The notes under the pieces: model-generated
Seen by the model: the letters and a program-made list of their open reading frames with translations, nothing else
Told to the model about the DNA's origin: nothing
Database searches by the model: none
Program-made: the position numbers and the translations under genes
In this document: piece by piece, positions 12,481 to 26,200 of the stretch
How positions within the stretch are numbered: position 1 is the first letter of the stretch
Layout: each line of letters begins with the position of its first letter
Assembly (NCBI GenBank): GCA_009760855.2
Contig: WPIO01000001.1
Span: forward strand, 15,042,001 to 15,106,000
Source: Cristatella mucedo
Lineage: Eukaryota > Bryozoa > Phylactolaemata > Cristatellidae
Length of the DNA stretch: 64,000 nt
Reading direction: 5' to 3'

Positions 12481-15400
12481 ATCCTCGTAATCTTAGGGAA
12501 AAAGCAGAAGGAAGTTTCGACGTTGCGTCGGCACACAGGGGGGGGGGTCAATGCTGGAGTGACTCCCATGCTGTGTTAACAAAGGCTTGTGTGTACTACT
12601 TTGATGTTCTATTAAACATGCGTATAGAGAAGCAGCAGCAGTAGCGGAAGGCAGAGTCGTTTATCTGTGACAAGTCATAAGAAGTAATGCTCGAGGAGTA
12701 ACATCGCCACGTTTATTACTTGAGCGAGACATATCATACCTGGCTTAAAGCTCCATATACGGTGTAGGTTTCATTAAGTTCGGATATTTATTTGTCGTCC
12801 GATGCTGGTGTGGCCAAGCTATGCTATCCATACAAATTCGGGATATAATCGAGTGGAATGACTTTTATTAAAACAGGCTAACTTTAAGCAGCAGCGCTGG
12901 TACCAAACTCCTGACAGGATGTAGCATTAGCAGTAATTCACATGAAAAGTCTTCTAAATAATGCTTCATCGCTGCATGTGTGTATGAAGTAGCTTCTGAA
13001 ATTTTTAATCAGCATCTAGTTAAGCTCCTGTTGTGATGCTCTACACACGTCGATGTTGCTCTTACGTCACCCAGCGAAATAGCAGAGAGATATATGGCGT
13101 CGCTCGGAGATCACTACGCGTCAGAGGATATGCTTACCTGCTAGATGCTCAATCACTGTGCCATTTAACCCCTTTCCAGCGGCCGGTAGTCTGTCAGCAG
13201 CCTCATACTCTTTGGGTGGTCTATGATCTTAGAAAGAAAACCATGAAGTCCTGATATAGTTCTTTTTCGAGCTTACACATTCTGCAAGCAGCAGGCGCTT
13301 CTACCATTTCTTTGATAACCGGATCGTCTACACACGACCCTATTAACAAGTCTCACGTTTCACAAAACTCTGGTGGAGTTTATCCTACATGCTATTAAAA
13401 GATAACTGAAAAATTTATGGAGAAGAAGGATAATTTCTTGGCCGTCTCTGCTTTGAGCTAATCGTCGGTTGCATTAGAATTACCAATCGTAGCGAGATAA
13501 ATGCACCTAATTATTCATGGCAACTTAGTGAAAGTCTAGAGCGATGGAAGAGATGGGCTTTGAAACGGTATAGAAGTTTAGCATTAATGATGAAATTACG
13601 CTTGCTGCTATATGGTCAGTAGTAAACTCAAAGCTGAGCCACTCTCTGGAGCCTGAGAAAGTAGCTTGCATTGGACTCCAATGCAGGAATAAGTTTACAT
13701 TATCAGAAAGAGACTTGCCGCGACTGAGATACAAGCCGTCAGTCGGTGCATGAGCTGATAGCACGGTGCTTGATGGACTACTCCTTACTCAGTCACATGA
13801 TTGCCCGCTGGAATGTCTTAATACATGTTGCCGCTCGACTATGGTCGTCTTAGCATGCTCACAGGACGGAGACAGTTCAGATTGAATGAAAGTAATCTAT
13901 GAAGTTCTGTTGGATGACATAGACACCAGTTGTTTGCTCTTAAAAAGGCTCGAAGCCTATTGATATCCGCTATTAATTATAGAGCTCAACCTATTGCCTT
14001 CCAAAACGTTATTCATCGTGAATGAAAAAAAGGTTTATCAAACAGTATAAACTTTACTTCATGGAGAGGTTTTGTGGCATTGATACCACTATGTTGGTAT
14101 CATTTAAGGTGTTTTAAATGGGCCTGCTTAAGAATTTGATTAGCTATTTGATGTGTCATCAACGCTTCTCATAGCCTGTCATGCCCTACCGTGCACCTCT
14201 GTTCTGTAATTGTCTGTCCATCGCCTTAATGAATGGCAGGTGTCACCAGTAGAGCAGCAGTGGCAGCAGCTATATGATCCTAACTAAATTACCTTAGCTC
14301 GTCGACAGTACAGTGCTTATGTTCGCAGTTCGTATCCTTTTTATGTTTACTTACGTTATACTGTTGTAAATGAAAATTCCGATTAGTACAGGTGATGCAA
14401 CTAATTGACGCATTCAGGCACAACAAATAATTGGTCAATCTTGAACGATTTGACAGTGAATGAACCAATAAGAGAATGAATAGTCTCGAAGCCCATTCCA
14501 GCCTAGATCTAAGAGTTTGCTTATCAGTTGAATGTTTACAGGCAGGTGGTAGTATCCCCTTGCTCAAAGTCACTCGCTGCAGTTTTCCACAGAAGAGTGG
14601 TGCGTAATGAGCATGGTCTTGGGCTTTTACACTTTGTTCCAAATGAGAGATGGTACAGATTGCAAGCTGTGCGCTATTAAAGGCATTTCCTTCCCTACTT
14701 ATTATTCTTGCGATAGCCGGCCTGTCGCGGCGGAGCCACAATAACGTGACTAATCAGAAGAGGCCACGCTCGGGCTAAGGCCCGATTTATAAGAAAACGT
14801 AGCTGCCAATAAATGCCTGTCGTCTTTCTGCTAGCGGTTTTTCATTCCAATGCTAACAGCTTTCTAGCACGTAGCTGTGAATAGTGAAAATTGGTTTCAA
14901 GAATTAAACTGAGAGCTCACCATTGATTAAGTTTTTTAAGCCAAAACTGTAAAAACATGACAGGATGCTCTCAAAGAACCTAAATAACTTCTATTCGAAG
15001 ATCGGAACTGTTGGCCGGTTTCTGGACCCGTTACCTGGTTGTAACCCAATTTCGCTTCTGAGCGAGCAGGTGTCTCTCGCGTGGCATCGGTTGGGCTCAG
15101 AAGTTGACAACCAGTGCGCTTCATTATCGGCATTGGTTATGTTGAATGGCGATTATAACACGAATAGAGTACAAGCATTGACTTACCGTATTTGCATGCT
15201 CTCACAAATGTCGAGAACGTGTGCAATGCCAAGAAGCAAGTGGTGATTAAGCTTCGAGCTTCAAGGAAAGAAAGGTGGCCGTGTTGGATTAAAGTAGTTT
15301 GACGGACTACATCGTGCATTTCGTTTGGTCACATAGTCCACGAGCTGAGTCGACTGCACGACCTAGCAATAGCGGCCAAAGGCGCCTTGCCGATGCCTCC

Positions 15401-16739
15401 GAAATGTCACACCGGCACGTTCGCCCAAATTTTGTAAGTCACGTCTTGACTGCGCTTCAGGTAGCGTGTGAAGCGGGTGTGAGGCGGCCACGCGGATCAT
15501 GTAGACGCTCGCCACGGAGAGCCGTGACTGCTGTGTGGCGGCAGTTGGCTGCAGGCCGCCGTAGCTGCAGCCCTAGCAGCGACGAGCATGCTGCGACGAC
15601 GGTGCAGGCAGCCGCTGCGTCGCTGACGAGGAGCTGCAGGCGACGTGGCTGAACAGGAGCGAGTTCACGAGCCTGGTGACTGCGTGCATGCATTGCGACC
15701 GCCTCCGGCAATGCACGGAACGTACTGTCTGGTACGCCGAATGGCCAGCAGCTCAGAACGCTGGACGCTGTCGCGTGGTACGAAGTCAAACTCGAGAAAG
15801 AGAGCGCCGTCTGCTGTCGCGGTGACGAACGCTTTACTCAGCATTGCTAAGTAGATTTTCAGTGTCTGCTAGTTTTAGTAAATAGATATTCAGCGTTTGC
15901 AAATTATAGTGAACAGTGAGAGTAGTTTGGAAATTCCCCAATCGATAGCCTTACCGGGCAGGGTGACAGTCCCTTGATGCTTTAGTGATAGACCCGAAAG
16001 ATCCGCATGTGTCTAAAATTAAAGGATTCAATAAAAGTCCAAATTCTTAGAGTTGGTTAACTTTTAGTAGTACATATCTTGCACGTAATACCATTACTGC
16101 CGTCACAAGTCGCTCAAACACGCATAGTCGCATTGAAGGTATTACAGCCAAATTGTCAGGCCAACAGATGAGGTTTGAGCTTATGCGCACACTTTTTATG
16201 TTCCGAATCGTGCCCGCCATGCAAGAGAATCCTGTAAGCTAGGAACACCGTGCTAGTGCCTGCTATTGCAATGCGCCTGCGACACGGGTAACGATCGGCT
16301 GGGATTGTATGTATCGTGTCCATCGGCGTTACTTTACATTAGAGCTATCTTTGTATCTTGCCTGCCGTGCTTTAAGGCGTTGCGTTTACGGCGGTAGGTC
16401 GCGTGGCTTTAAGAACTAGCGTTACTAAGTGTTTTTGTGGTAGTAAAGACCGCTAAACATGAGCCGCTACACTGTGTTCGGGGGGGGGACGCGAGCCTTT
16501 CCTTTTCGGACCTTCGAATAAGGAGGCTTGCAAAATGAGAAACAAGCCTCTCATTCTTCTCTTGCGAGAATATTGAAGCAGCAACGTTGTTACTGGCCTG
16601 GTACAAGAACCAGAAGACTTGTTAATAAATCTGTTGAAAGAAAATGTAATAGTTCGCACGAAAAGGGAACAGTTACTTTTTATGCAATGTATTGACTCAT
16701 TAATCAAATTATACATTGCAAATAATGAGAGATTTTTTC
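12481..16739. other. Unassigned intergenic stretch
   Basis: A poly-G tract follows CACACA at 12538-12548 and may be the polypurine tract or 3' edge of the gypsy relic. The GC-rich segment 15430-15850 is open in several frames but shows no motif. A 150-codon frame at 14289-14741 (-) was not recognised. I see no reliable gene here. Confidence 0.45.
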
Positions 16740-17187
16740 ATTTGTATTTTGGTTTGGACGTTCATACGTTCCGTAGTTGTTGCAACATAGCCTATACACC
16801 GAGCACGGCGTGTGCATCCACCGCTTCACACAAGCCTGACCAGCACCAGGTAAGATGCCGGTCATAAAAAATATTGCTCACATTTGAAGCTGATGCCGTG
16901 GTGTAGTTGCTACAAACATAATTATGATTTTAAATAAAGATGTTTGCTATTTTATTACAGTTAACAGGCCACTCGCTTGCTACTCTGGAGGCCGCGAGAG
17001 AATGACATGCAGTTAATAAACGGTAGGAATACGATACCCGTACTAATGTCGCTGCAGGTTAGCTACGAGCATGTGTAACTTTGAATCAGCTTCTCGTGTG
17101 CTGGTCAGTCATGATCAGTGTGAACATTCGGCTGAAATTACCACTCTGGCAGAAGAACCTGTAGTTCTCTGTTCAGGTCGGCTTGCG
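16740..17187 (-). other. 3' flank of UNC93 copy A, shared with copy B
   Basis: Plus-strand landmarks TTTGAAGCTGATGCCGTGG and TGTAGTTGCTAC recur at 46626-46660 in copy B. This is probable 3' UTR or downstream DNA duplicated with the gene. It holds a minus-strand AATAAA at 16951-16956. Confidence 0.5.
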
Positions 17188-17211
17188 TTAGGATTCAGTC
17201 GCTTCCTTGAC
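17188..17211 (-). CDS. UNC93-like copy A, terminal micro-exon 5
   Basis: After a 92-bp intron, a good polypyrimidine tract ends TTGAGCAG and is followed by GTC AAG GAA GCG ACT GAA TCC TAA (VKEATES, stop). Copy B has the same arrangement with VIEVA, stop, after a 99-bp intron. Conservation of acceptor, frame and immediate stop supports a real 24-nt coding end. A minus-strand AATAAA lies about 230 bp downstream (16951-16956). Confidence 0.68.
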   Translation of the reverse strand, partial: VKEATES

Positions 17212-20200
17212 CTGCTCAACGAGACCAGCAGAAAAAAGGCTTCATCAAAGTTATTGTGATAAGCTGTCAAATGTGTGTGCCTGTGATGCTGGCTGCAACT
17301 CACCGTCCAGCCTTGTCTCAGGATGCCTCGTCTGAGGAGGCCCTCCAAAAGTAAGTAGCCTGCGAGTGCAGCGATATTCGTGCCTATCACCATATATGTC
17401 CGCGCCACGAATGTCATCCAATCAAATGCTGAAATCAAGGCACCAATGCCAACGCTGCATCCGTAACTGATTAGATAAGATGCAGTCGACGATGGATACT
17501 GTTCTTGAAACAAGATGCTTTGCAATGCTATAATTAAAATTCAAAAAGCATGTACGTAAGTTTAATTGGAAAAATCCCAAGCACTGATTTAGTGTATAGT
17601 GCTTATATATATATATATATACAGATCGAAGAGGCTACGTGAAGGCAGATGTCACGGTGGGCTGATTTAAGGAAATACAATGGTCCTCAGAAGTCTCGAT
17701 TCATTACCGCTTATCTGAGCCTCAAGAATTCCATCGGTGAAGCACCATAGCACAACAGGCAGGAACAGCATAGCCGTCACTTCGCCTCTTGATGGAGTCC
17801 AAAGCAGCATGGTAATGTAGGCTCCACTTGCCAAGAGGCAGCCTGCAAGTGAAAAAAGAACGAACAGTAAGTATTTGCATGGCTGTATCCTGCAGACCTA
17901 CATTCAGTTCATATGCAACCAATTTCTTTGGCATCTACTCATCCACGCTCTCCTCTACCCATTCTTTTTAGACTCCGTCCCGCCGAGCCACAACCCCCCC
18001 CCGTGTTGTGAGGACTATGCTGGGAACCCGTGCTAATGTCGCTACCCCCAGCGGCAGATATAACAGTTCGGGCCAACTGCCTCGCCCAGCACTCGGGCGC
18101 CGCTGCTACCTTCTGTTCGAGCGAACTGAGGGACACTAAAAGCCAACCTAATTAAGGTCTGGGCTTTTGAGCATCGTACGCCCGAATCCAGCAGCACGTG
18201 CATGCCATTTAAAACAGTGAACTTAAGTAATGTGCTGCGATCTTGGTAAGTCTCAGAATACCATCTGGACACATAGTTCGCCATAGCTCTCTCCTTCACG
18301 AAGGCGTTTAAAAAATTAAAGCTTAAATGAACAAGCTTGTGGCTTTGGTTAACTCGCTCGCCTTTAATGACCGAGGTCAAGGTTAATGTATTGGATGGCC
18401 AAAGTCGTTGGCTATAGCCCTGTGGCATATGTGAAGCACCTGAAAACCGTTAAAGTTATTCTAGGGGACTAAAAGAGAAATTATTTAATTACATTTTTAT
18501 CTATTGCCCGCCCGCGGACGCCGATCGCTGTTGCTGTGGAGTGGTCTACATTATTTAGTCATTGTTATTGTTGGATTTTCCTATAGCTTGGTCTTACGTG
18601 TCTTATAACTTTAGCAAGACAATTGTATCATTGCAAGTTCACTAAATTACTTAACTTACTGCTTGCTGGTATATCTGCCAATTCAACCAGACGCTTACAG
18701 TCGGCGATAAACTCTGCAGCAAGGCTTATCTGTCCCAAGCGTCTCAGTTGTCACATCACACCACTTCTCTCCTACCTCCACTGGTTCCCAGTCAAGCATT
18801 GCATCGACTTCTAGGTTCTGTCACTCACTTTTAGGTCCACTCATTCTTTGGCTCCAGCCTTCCTATCAGATCTACTCCTCCACCTGGCTAGGCATCGCAC
18901 GACCCGCTTTTCTGAATCAGATAGTAAAGCTATACATTGTTACAATCCCCAAATTCTTTGAAGAACGTGCCTTAGTTTGTGTGCTTCCAAAGATTGGAAC
19001 TCACTCCCTACTGACCTTACGACATCCCATGACTTAATAATTTTAAAAAAGAAGTTAAAAACGGTGGTCAGTCAAACACAATAAACCGACCTGACACGCT
19101 ATTCGAGGACAATGTTCTGGGGAAAATCGACCGATTTCTATATATGGGCAGGAATACACATGGCGCAGGTGCTACTTTCTCCACTGCTCTGCCTCTTACC
19201 CTCGAGCTGCATATCTCGTCTAGAGTCGGGCAGGCTCGCTAGGCACACACTACTAAAAAAGACTCCTCTGATTTAACAGCCTATTTTTGTATAGCCGCAG
19301 AGCAGCCTTAAAGGCTATCACTACTGCTTGCAGTATCAATAAAAGATCGCCACCACAGGATTCGAACCCAGAGAAACCGCTTTACCTAGTGTGCCATCAC
19401 GGCTCACCGAGAAGTGCGAGTCCTTGCAGCAATTTTTCTTAGCCTATTCAGCTAGCCTTTATCTTGTCTACGAGTAATGCGCATCGTCGTTTAAACTTTT
19501 CGCGGGCCCAAGTCTGCATCTGGCTCTAAATAATTTTCGCTCCTCGTGTTTGCCAGCCAGCCCTTTAAGTCGGCATGCTCGATCTTACCTGGTGAAAATT
19601 AATTTATGGGGTAGCTAATAACATTGCCTTTTCGATACTTGGTGATTTGAAAGCTTCGCAATTATGCATTTGTTGCGTTCACGAGTTATCTAATATAGAA
19701 GCAGACCTTAATGCACGTGTGCAGGTATCCACCTACAGTAGAGGATGACAGCATACAATGCCATGTAAGCCATCATAGCTAGGACATTCCTTAGCTAAGA
19801 GTGTTCTCGATCCCTGTCGTGCGCTAATATTATTGTAACTGATTTTATGACCTGCTACCATGACTTCTAGCGAAAGTAGAACCGGTATCAATCTTACACG
19901 CACCCGGAAGGACTAGCGCCGGCTATTCGAACCTGTGCTTTCACAAAATATTTCGCACCCCTTACAACGACTTAGCAAATGTCAATACTTGTACCTAACT
20001 GAACTGCTGCATCAGTTTCAGCATGTTCGCGCCCTCAGGTCCTGTATGGACAATAAATTAGCTGTCCCATTCCTCCGCTTAAAGACAGTTGGCGACAGAA
20101 GCTTTAGCTCTGCAGGTCCTAGACTGTGGAACTCGCTTCCACAATTCTTACGCAACGACAACTACTCTCCAACTGCCGACTATGGCACATCTTTTTCAGC

Positions 20201-23200
20201 GGTCCTGAACTGCTACTTCTATGCTACTCACTATCTCAACTGCTCTCCTGACTCTGCAATGCTTCCCACTTTCTCTTTGTTGCGTGAGACGAAGTCTGTT
20301 GGCTACCGAATGCGTACCGAAAGCCGCTTAGGCTGTGAGTGCGCCATACAAAACTCTCCTGCGTAGCACCCACATGGTCTTTATGACTTTGTGGAGTTAC
20401 TGACGGAGATACATTACATAAATTATATCTTATCCTGCAATGTTACAATTTTGAAACGTGTACCATTAAGAATAGAAATACTAAATATTCTGCTTTGGCT
20501 TTGAAAAGTAGAGAATGTCGTGTTGTCAATGGCTAGTGCGTTTAGTCTAAACGCTCGTAAAGACACTAGCAGCATCCGCCAAAGCAGCTGCATACTTACA
20601 CGAAAATATCATGGCCGGGCGTCCCAAATAGTAAGTGACGACGCCGCTGACGACGGAGCCAACCACGCCGAAACTGGCACTGACTAAAAACACCAGGCTG
20701 ACTTTGCTAGCATCAGAGCTGCATGTGATGAAGGCCTGCAGAGGACGAAAAAAGTGCACCGATGTGACATGGAGCCGGTGAAGCAGCCACTCGATCGAAG
20801 TGGCAGTTTAAGGAGGATTACTCTGATAGCAAATAAGACGACTGAGCAGCAGATTAGTTCGCCATCCAACTTTTTTAAAACCAATAAAACAAACCTCATT
20901 TAATCAGCAGATGATGCTTGAGTGTCACTTATCCCGCTTAAACTGCAAAACTCGAAACCACGACCCGGGTTGTGAAGAGCGAGTGCCTTAGCCTTCGGCT
21001 AAGACCCTGTGGCTAATGAATCCAGATGTAGGTGATGATGCTAATGGCGATCAGCACACTGGTCAGGCAGTAAGGCTTTTCAGTACTAGTGTGCGAGGGG
21101 GTAAGAGAAACTGGCATTTAAATCCTGGGATCAGTGTCGGAATGCTTGGCCGACACCAGAAACCCACATCTTAGAATAGAATGCAACCTCCAGCAAAAAC
21201 TATTTGAGCTGTGACATCTAGTCAGAACAGTTGCCCCGGAGCTCGGGCAGCTACAGCACCTCTGCTGAAACCCATAAGGAAGCGATGCGCCTACGAATCA
21301 ACTTCCGTCGGGCCCACAGGGTGGCCTGCTGTAGAGGCCTCGTCTGGCGGAGTTGAAAGAAGACGAGGCCTTGTGCAGGCGCTAGCGTGGCTCATCTAAC
21401 GCCTGCTGCTTCAGGGTCCGCCTTTTGAAATTAGTAGTTCTACAGTTTGGCTACACCCTGCCTGCCAGGTAGTTGTAAAGAGACCGTATCGCTGCCACGC
21501 TTTTCCGCTCCCAGCAGGACTAGCATCGCTTCGCCCAGCCAATGGGCGTGCGACGCGCGAGCACGTGTAGCACTGCCGCATGGCCGTATCCGTTGACGAA
21601 GCGGGATTTGATGCGGATTGAGGTGCGAGTCACGTGACCATATCGGCGCCGAAGCGTCTTTTAATGTCCATACGCCAGCCAGTGTGGACGCAACTACATT
21701 CTGTGTAAGCGAAGCTTCACTCCTCGAGCTCCGTCGAAGCCTACGCGACGTTAACGACTATCTAACTTCACCAGTATGTAGCCCTGCGTAGTCATTTGCT
21801 CGGCTACGCCCAATGTTGTTTGTTGACATTGTGCATGTTACCCACTACCTATAATCATTTGATCGTACTTCCTTTACAGCATATACAAAGTGCCTAGAAT
21901 GAGATAAGCTTCGCTGAGGGTGTCATACGCATTTAGTATACTTGTTATCATTATCATTACAGCTGTCGTTCTCGCAAACGGTGTACGGCTTCGTCTTCGA
22001 CCAGTTTTCTTCGTCGTCGCACCGCCGCCCGCCCGCTCGTGCCCTCGCAGTTGCTTTACTATTATCATTCGAAAGCCTGCTATGCCGGATATTTCTTACG
22101 ACTGGTCAGTCAAATTACGAAGTAACTTAGGTGGATACCAAGCTCACGACCGAAAAAAATTATGGAAAGTTAATTTTTTTTTAACTTTGCTTTAGAAGGG
22201 CGCCAGGTTTAGCCGAGGGGTTAAGGTGCTCATCTTAACGATTGAGATCAAGGCTCTTGGATTAGACGACCTAGATCGGGCGCTCGAGCCCTGCGGCATA
22301 GGTGAAGCATCTGGTTAGATTCAGTTTGCTTGTGGTTCTATACAAATTGTATCCGTGCACGTGTGTATAAGTGTGCGTCCGTGCGCGTGTGCGTATGTGT
22401 AAATGGTGGACCTGGGCGTCCGCTGATGAGCTGCGCAACTGCCAGGAGCTCTTTGAAAAAATCTGTATATGAGAAAAATTAAAATGTTCGCATACCAAAG
22501 ACTGGCGCATCACAATTTCCGGTCAGTCACGCTTACTCTGGCAGACTTCTAAAATACCAACGCAACGCCCAAGTGAAATCTGGGAAACGCTGCAAGTGAA
22601 ATTATTAAGGAATTTTCAGAATTTTAGAATTTCAATGTTCAATTTCAGCTGTGGCAGTGCAATTTGCAGGTTCATTTGCAAATTAATAAATTATCTCCTT
22701 CTTTTCGGCAGTTATCATTGCTGAAGCGTCGTACTATTATCATAAATCTTTCACCAAGGATTGGTAAACGTGAAGTCAGTGATTGTGAAAGACGGAATAA
22801 CTAACCAATGAACCTAGCTCATTATAGGGATAGGTTTGCTTGTATCTCGTTCCTTGCTTAAGATTGCCATGATGACTAGTTAATATTATGCAATTTTTCT
22901 GTACCCTGCAGGCCTGACAAAAATCCGCTCACTCTTGGGGTCAAGATATACCCTAAAAGAATACATCAGAATTGTATGGACTGTTAACAAAAAAATCCCT
23001 GACACAGTATTGGGTTAGGTGGACATATTTCTAACAAATTATGCAGCTTCCACTTTAGCACTTAAACCTTGGTGCATCTACCTTGGTGAGCGTACAAGGT
23101 GCAAAAACGGCAAAATTACTCGTTTGGTAGTGGGCTCGGAAGCAGTTATGGTTTTCGACTGATATTATTTCTTGTACCATCAGGGGACCGAGGTATCAGT

Positions 23201-26200
23201 TTTTAGATTTTTCAAAGCTCCGCCTCTGAAAAACTGCACCTCTATAACTATATCTGGCACTCATTCAGGAATGATCCCGGTATGAGATATTTGCTTGCAA
23301 CTATGCAAGAAATTGATCGTGCAGTAGTAGCGCAAAACCGGCCATAAACGTTTCCTGATCGAAAATGAGGCGTAAGACCCCATTAGGCTATCACAGAAGA
23401 CTTTTTGAGTATCTGAAATGATAAAAATGTCTGTGTTTTAACAAGTTTCCATTGAGATTTTTTAAAATTAGTTCAGTTGAGTACATGCCTTAGAGACCAA
23501 GAGAGCCATGATTTAGGAATTATTCAAAAGAATTCTTTACTTTACATACTGATCCTGAGCATTTTACCCCTAACTATATTATCCTTGTTGTTTATTGAGC
23601 GAGCTACCACTAACCATTCGATCGTGCTTTGTTTGCAGCAAATGTAAAGTGTCACGAAAGAGGTTGAGCTCTCTGAGTGCGCTATATAAAGTGTATTATT
23701 ATTATCTGCTATTTTCATCATAAAATGCTGTTTGGCTTGTTTTTCTTTGTATTGTGCCATTGATTGCTTACATTTTTTACCATGCCAGGACTTCCGTTGT
23801 GGATGCTCAAAATAATATGCTTCAAACCTTTGATGATTTCTGACAAAATACCCGACACGGCTGTTGACCAGTCAAGCAACGAATTGTCTTTAAGGTTTTG
23901 TGTATAACTTGTTGGTCCCTTCATTCTTTGGCTCCAGCCTTTCTATCAGATTAACCCTCATCAGGCCAAGCATCGTACCACCCGCTTTTTGGAATCTAAC
24001 AGTTCACCAATACCTCGTAGAAACCTCAAATACTTTGGAGACCGTGCGTTTAGTTCGTAGGTTCCCAAAGCCTGGAGCTCACTCCAGACTTGCGTCACAA
24101 CGTCCCCTGACTTGGCCACATTTAAAAAGCACCTATTTATGACAGCATTAGGTGGGTCCCTGTGATTTGTTCTTTGTGTGCTAATGAGTGCTGACACGGT
24201 GCATGCTGCCACTAACCACACTTGCATGCTGACCTTATGCATGTCACCCCTAACCATGTTATTCATGTTGTTTATCAAGCATGATATAACTCGCCATTCA
24301 ATCGCGCTTCCCTTTACAGTAAATGTAAAGCGCCTAGAAAGAGGTTGAGTTCTCTGAGAGCGCTTTCTTGGTCTCCCTCTTGAAGTTCAGCAGCCTGCTT
24401 ACACAGGTGGGCCACAGCTGTGCACAGGTCGACCCTGATGGTGAATCCACCAATTGACCACCAGCAGGTTACTGGCCTGTGTCCACGCCACATCACAGGC
24501 TCATCAGAGAAGCCGGCATACGATACATACATACACACGTACATGCGAACTACACGCTCCCTTGACCTTAAGGTCACAAGTCAGGAGACAGCATACAACA
24601 ATAATAATAATAATAATTCACTTGATAAAGCGCCCTCAGAGAACTTAATCTCTCTCTAGGCGCTTTGGATTTGCTGTAAAGTGAAATGCAATTGAATGGT
24701 AAGTAAAATCATGCTTGAAAAACAAACGAAATGAATAATATGGTTAGGGTGACATGCACAGGGTCAGCATGCAAATGTGGTTAGTGGAAGCATGCACAGT
24801 GTCAGCACGCATAAGCACATCAAGGACGAATCACAGGGACCCACTAAATGCTGTCCTAAATAGGTGTGTTTTTAGGTTCCTTTTAAATGTGGTCAGGTCA
24901 GCGGATGTTCTGACGCAGGTCGGGAGGGAGTTCCAGGCTTTGGGAGCATATGAACTAAATGCACGGTCTCCAAAGGATTTAAGGTTTGTATGAGGTATTT
25001 CTAGACTGTTGGATTCCAAAAAGCGGGTGGTACGATGCTTGGCCTGATGGGGTAGTATATCTGACAGATAGGCTGGAGCCATAGAATGAAGGGACCTAAA
25101 AGTGAGCGACAAAACCTTGAAGTCAATCCGTTTCTTGACTGGTAGCCAGTGCAGGTCGGCGAGAAGTGGAGTAATGTGGCAACTGCGACGCTCACGGCAG
25201 ACAAGTCTAGCTGCCGAGTTTTGCACCAGCTGCAATCGCCTGATCGCACATGCTGGTAGGCCAGTAAGCAGTGAGTTGCAGAAGTTGAGACGAGATGTCA
25301 CGAATGCATGGACTAACTTGGACGTGGTATCTTTATCAAAACAAGCCCGAATTTTAGCAATGTTATGAAGCTGAAAATAGGCAGATTTGACTGTGGAGCT
25401 GATATGGTCGTCTAACGAGAGGTCGCTTTGGAACATGACACCTAGATTCCGAGCTGATTCGACAGGAGATATGCTGGCAGAGCCAATTTTGAGAGTCAGC
25501 CTTACCAATCTCTGGATCACACTGGGTTTGCCCATAACTAGTAAGTTAGTTTTATCATCGTTAAGTTTTAGAAAATTTTGTTTGTTTTTCAAGCATGATT
25601 TTACTTACTATTCTATTGCGTATCACTTTGCAGCAAATGTAAAGCGCCTAGAAAGAGATTAAGTTCTCTGAGGGCGCTTTATCAAGTGCAATATTATTAT
25701 TATTATTATTATTATCCATGTGCGGATGTCATCAATGCATGCAGCTGGTGAGTTGAGAGAATCAAAGCAAAGGTACAACTGAGTGTCATCCGCATAGAAG
25801 TGAAAGCCTAGATTGTGCTTGGCAATCACATCAGCAAGAGGCAGAGTATAAACCGTGAAAAGAACCGGACCTAGCACTGAGCCCTGAGGTACTCCATATT
25901 TCAGAGGTACTTCAGATGATCTTTGTCCATTCACGTCAATACTCTGGAGTCTCCCACTGAGATAGGACCTGAACCACTGCAGAGCAGTGCCAGTGATGCC
26001 CAGGCGAGATGAGAGGCGCTCTAGAAGAACTTTGTGATCGATGGTATCAAAAGCTGCCGAAAGATCAAGCAAAACAAGCAGAGACACTCTACCCATGTCT
26101 GCATTCCTAAGTAGGTCGTTGTGTACCCGAAGCAATGCTGACTCTGTGGAGTGATTAGCTCTAAAGCCAGACTGGAACTTACTAGCAAGGTGTGAGGTTT

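Noticed and set aside
14289-14741. 150-codon minus-strand open frame
   Set aside because: No family resemblance and no splice or conservation support. The matching stretch beside copy B shows nothing similar.
15299-15789. Overlapping open frames of 110-117 codons on both strands
   Set aside because: They reflect high GC content; neither strand gives a recognisable protein.
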